Assembly (NCBI GenBank): GCA_017473335.1
Contig: JAFULN010000004.1
Coordinates: 1-58,930 of the forward strand
DNA: 58,930 nucleotides
Source of the DNA: Erysipelotrichaceae bacterium
Lineage (GTDB): Bacteria; Bacillota_I; Bacilli_A; Erysipelotrichales; Erysipelotrichaceae
Direction of reading: 5' to 3'
Shown here: in pieces, positions 57,323-58,930 of the stretch
How positions within the stretch are numbered: position 1 is the first letter of the stretch
How the letters are laid out: each line of letters begins with the position of its first letter
Notes under the pieces: generated by a model
What the model was told of the DNA's origin: nothing
What the model saw: only the letters and a program-made list of their open reading frames with translations
The model's database searches: none
Made by a program: the position numbers and the translations under genes

Positions 57323-58759
57323 ATGAGAGTATTGTTTGCGGCATCTGAAGGTTTGCCATTTATTAAAACTGGTGGTCTTGCAGATGTTATTGGTAGTCTG
57401 CCTAAAATCCTGAAGGAAAATGGCGTGGATGTACGTGTTGTTCTGCCTATGTACAAAAAGACAGCAGAAAAAGACCGTGCAAACTTTGAAAGAGTTGGCT
57501 CATGTGAAGTTCACAGTGGTGACATTCATACTATAGCAACTTACTACAAGACTGAAGCTGATGGAATTCCATTCTATTTTGTAGAACATGCAGGTTATTT
57601 TGAAAGAGATACTCTGTATGGATATGATGATGATGGTGAACGTTTTGCATTCTTTGATAAAGTAGTGCTTGAAATGTTTAACGTTGTTGGATGGATGCCT
57701 GAAGTTGTACATTGCCATGACTGGCAGACTGGTATGATTCCTGCAATTGCAAAGATTCATTATGCAAATGATGAAGCTATGCAGAGTGTGAAGTTTGTTT
57801 ATACAATTCATAACTTGCTGTTCCAGGGAATCTACTCAGCAGATAAGCTTTGGTCATATTTTGGCATTCCATATGAATGGTATGCAAATGGAACACTGCG
57901 TTTCCATGACAACTGCATTAGCTATCTGAAAGCTGGCGTAGTTCTGTCTGATAAGATTACTACAGTATCTCCTACATATTCTCAGGAAATTCTGACTCCA
58001 TACTTTGGTGAAAAGATGGAAGATGTACTGAGAATGCGTCAGGGTGATTTGTCAGGTATCGTTAATGGCATCGATATGGCAGTTTGGGATCCTGCTACAG
58101 ACAAGACACTGACTGAAAATTATGATACAGGAAACTGGAAAGCTGGTAAGGCTGCAAACAAAGCAGCTCTGCAGAGAGACTTAGGTCTTCGTGAAGATCC
58201 AAATGTTCTGCTGATTGGTTTGGTATCTCGTTTAACAACTCAGAAGGGTATGGATATGGTGATTAACCGTCTTCATGATTTGATGAGTGGAGATGTTCAG
58301 TTTGTAGTTCTTGGCAGTGGTGACAAGGGGATTGAAAATGCATTGAAAGGCATGGAACATCAGTATCGTCGTCGTGCTGTCTTCTATTGTGGATACAATG
58401 AAGCTCTTGCACACAGAATCTATGCTGGTTCTGACTTGTTCCTGATGCCTTCTGCATTTGAACCATGCGGTATTTCTCAGCTGAACGCAATGCGTTATGG
58501 ATCACTTCCTTTGGTAAGAGAAACAGGCGGTCTGCGTGATACTGTACAGCCTTATAACCAGTATACTGGTGAAGGTACAGGTTTCAGTTTCACAAATATC
58601 AATGCTGATGAAATGATGAACTGCATCCGTCTGGCGATGGATACATATTACTTCCATCGTCATGCATGGGATCAGCTTGTTTTGAATGCCATGAATAAGG
58701 ATGTCAGCTGGAATACAAGTGCAGTTGAATATCACAATCTGTACAAACAGCTTGTATAA
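57323..58759 (+). CDS. glgA: Glycogen synthase
   Basis: A 478-residue GT5 enzyme elongating alpha-1,4 glucan from ADP-glucose. TGGLADVIGSLPK is the ADP-glucose-binding KTGGLAD motif near residue 15, HDWQTGMIPA is conserved, and LMPSAFEPCGISQLNAMRYG the C-terminal donor site. TAGGAGG precedes the ATG. Last gene of the operon. Confidence 0.95.
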   Translation: MRVLFAASEGLPFIKTGGLADVIGSLPKILKENGVDVRVVLPMYKKTAEKDRANFERVGSCEVHSGDIHTIATYYKTEADGIPFYFVEHAGYFERDTLYGYDDDGERFAFFDKVVLEMFNVVGWMPEVVHCHDWQTGMIPAIAKIHYANDEAMQSVKFVYTIHNLLFQGIYSADKLWSYFGIPYEWYANGTLRFHDNCISYLKAGVVLSDKITTVSPTYSQEILTPYFGEKMEDVLRMRQGDLSGIVNGIDMAVWDPATDKTLTENYDTGNWKAGKAANKAALQRDLGLREDPNVLLIGLVSRLTTQKGMDMVINRLHDLMSGDVQFVVLGSGDKGIENALKGMEHQYRRRAVFYCGYNEALAHRIYAGSDLFLMPSAFEPCGISQLNAMRYGSLPLVRETGGLRDTVQPYNQYTGEGTGFSFTNINADEMMNCIRLAMDTYYFHRHAWDQLVLNAMNKDVSWNTSAVEYHNLYKQLV

Positions 58760-58765
58760 AAACAC

Positions 58766-58795
58766 AAAAGAGTTCGGATTCCGAACTCTTTTTTT
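58766..58795 (+). terminator. Terminator of glgCDA
   Basis: AAAAGAGTTCGGA and TCCGAACTCTTTT, perfect 13-bp stem, then T-tract. Confidence 0.92.
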
Positions 58796-58807
58796 GTATA
58801 CAATAAA

Positions 58808-58828
58808 ACCCCCAGATAGTCTGGGGGT
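58808..58828. repeat. Second hairpin after the glg terminator
   Basis: ACCCCCAGA and TCTGGGGGT form a perfect 9-bp GC-rich stem with a 3-nt loop, twelve bases after the previous terminator. No T-tract on the plus strand; on the minus strand TTTTATT follows. It may belong to the leader of the next gene. Confidence 0.55.
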
Positions 58829-58853
58829 AAAGAAAAGCTTAAGCGGAGAGATA

Positions 58854-58930
58854 ATGAAAAAGATCCTCCTTGCGAGTATAATGCGAATGTGGTCTGCGAA
58901 ATCACAAAAGCAAGAAGAAACAAGGAGGAA
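58854..58930 (+). other. Leader of a gene beyond the window, with SD-sequestering complementarity
   Basis: CAAGGAGGA at 58921-58929 is a Shine-Dalgarno for a start just past the window. TCCTCCTTG at 58864-58872 is its exact 9-bp complement, so the ribosome site can be hidden in a stem. A short open frame (ATG 58854, after GGAGAG) runs through the first arm and is still open at the edge, so it could be a leader peptide or the start of the gene itself. TATAAT at 58877-58882 is a possible internal -10. Confidence 0.4.

Noticed and set aside
1-58930. CRISPR arrays, rRNA, tRNA genes and intact insertion sequences
   Set aside because: No regularly spaced repeats, cloverleaf-like segments or rRNA-like stretches were noticed by eye, and the only transposon gene is the partial TnpB-related one at the left edge. 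A dedicated scan could still find a weak RNA gene.

Overview
The window is a low-GC, low-GC-Gram-positive (Firmicutes) chromosomal segment. Reasons: AGGAGG-type ribosome binding sites, short sigma-A promoters, lipobox lipoproteins, a cdaA-ybbR-glmM block, a class III (anaerobic) ribonucleotide reductase and a glgC-glgD-glgA glycogen operon. Gene content (extracellular flavin reductases, TraX, DUF3137/LemA) fits an anaerobic gut bacterium of the Erysipelotrichia type. The genus is not determinable from the window and this placement is an inference. No rRNA, tRNA or CRISPR array was seen.

Layout. 1-1050: a decayed TnpB-related transposon gene. 1054-5631: single genes (HAD phosphatase, TraX, DUF2974 lipase-like protein, beta-propeller, class A beta-lactamase-like serine hydrolase). 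5683-17072: an extended version of the E. coli yhf operon, whose function I do not know. It holds the regulator YhfZ, a small zinc-ribbon membrane protein, YhfY (PRD), transporter YhfT, YhfU, Php, YhfX, an amidase-signature protein absent from the E. coli operon, YhfS and YhfW. After a hairpin terminator come a second Php and a second YhfS with a new N-terminal domain. 17098-26559: a MerR regulator divergent from a Tat-exported flavoprotein reductase, an unknown alpha-helical protein, then a Ugp-like ABC importer carrying an intracellular NPP-type phosphodiesterase gene. 26688-33003: a DUF4870 protein, a lipoprotein-BlaR1-BlaI sensor cassette, a second MerR regulator and a large flavinylated extracellular reductase. 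33005-35907 (minus strand): a small protein and nrdD-nrdG. 36058-40538: a Crp/Fnr regulator, a monofunctional transglycosylase, and psuK/psuG split by an AT-rich, frameshifted Sel1-repeat gene. 40580-54874: housekeeping and hypothetical genes, including cdaA (with a long C-terminal tail), ybbR, glmM, ung, folC, a NagZ-type GH3, two DUF3137 paralogues and lemA. 55050-58759: glgCDA under a probable CcpA cre site. The last 170 bases are a structured leader for a gene starting beyond the window.

How it works together. The yhf-type block looks like one catabolic pathway: a transporter, two PLP enzymes, a phosphomutase-like enzyme, phosphotriesterase-fold hydrolases and an amidase. A palindrome just downstream of a near-consensus promoter is the likely target of the regulator YhfZ. 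The two MerR genes each sit beside a flavoprotein gene, and each flavoprotein promoter has a 19-bp spacer holding an inverted repeat, the classical MerR activation layout. These look like two independent substrate-induced anaerobic respiration modules. The Ugp-like importer plus a cytoplasmic phosphodiesterase suggests uptake of an intact phosphodiester followed by internal cleavage.

The best candidates for undescribed biology are the enlarged and duplicated yhf pathway, the BlaR1/lipoprotein pair that share a C-terminal domain, the paired MerR-flavoprotein modules, and the extended CdaA.
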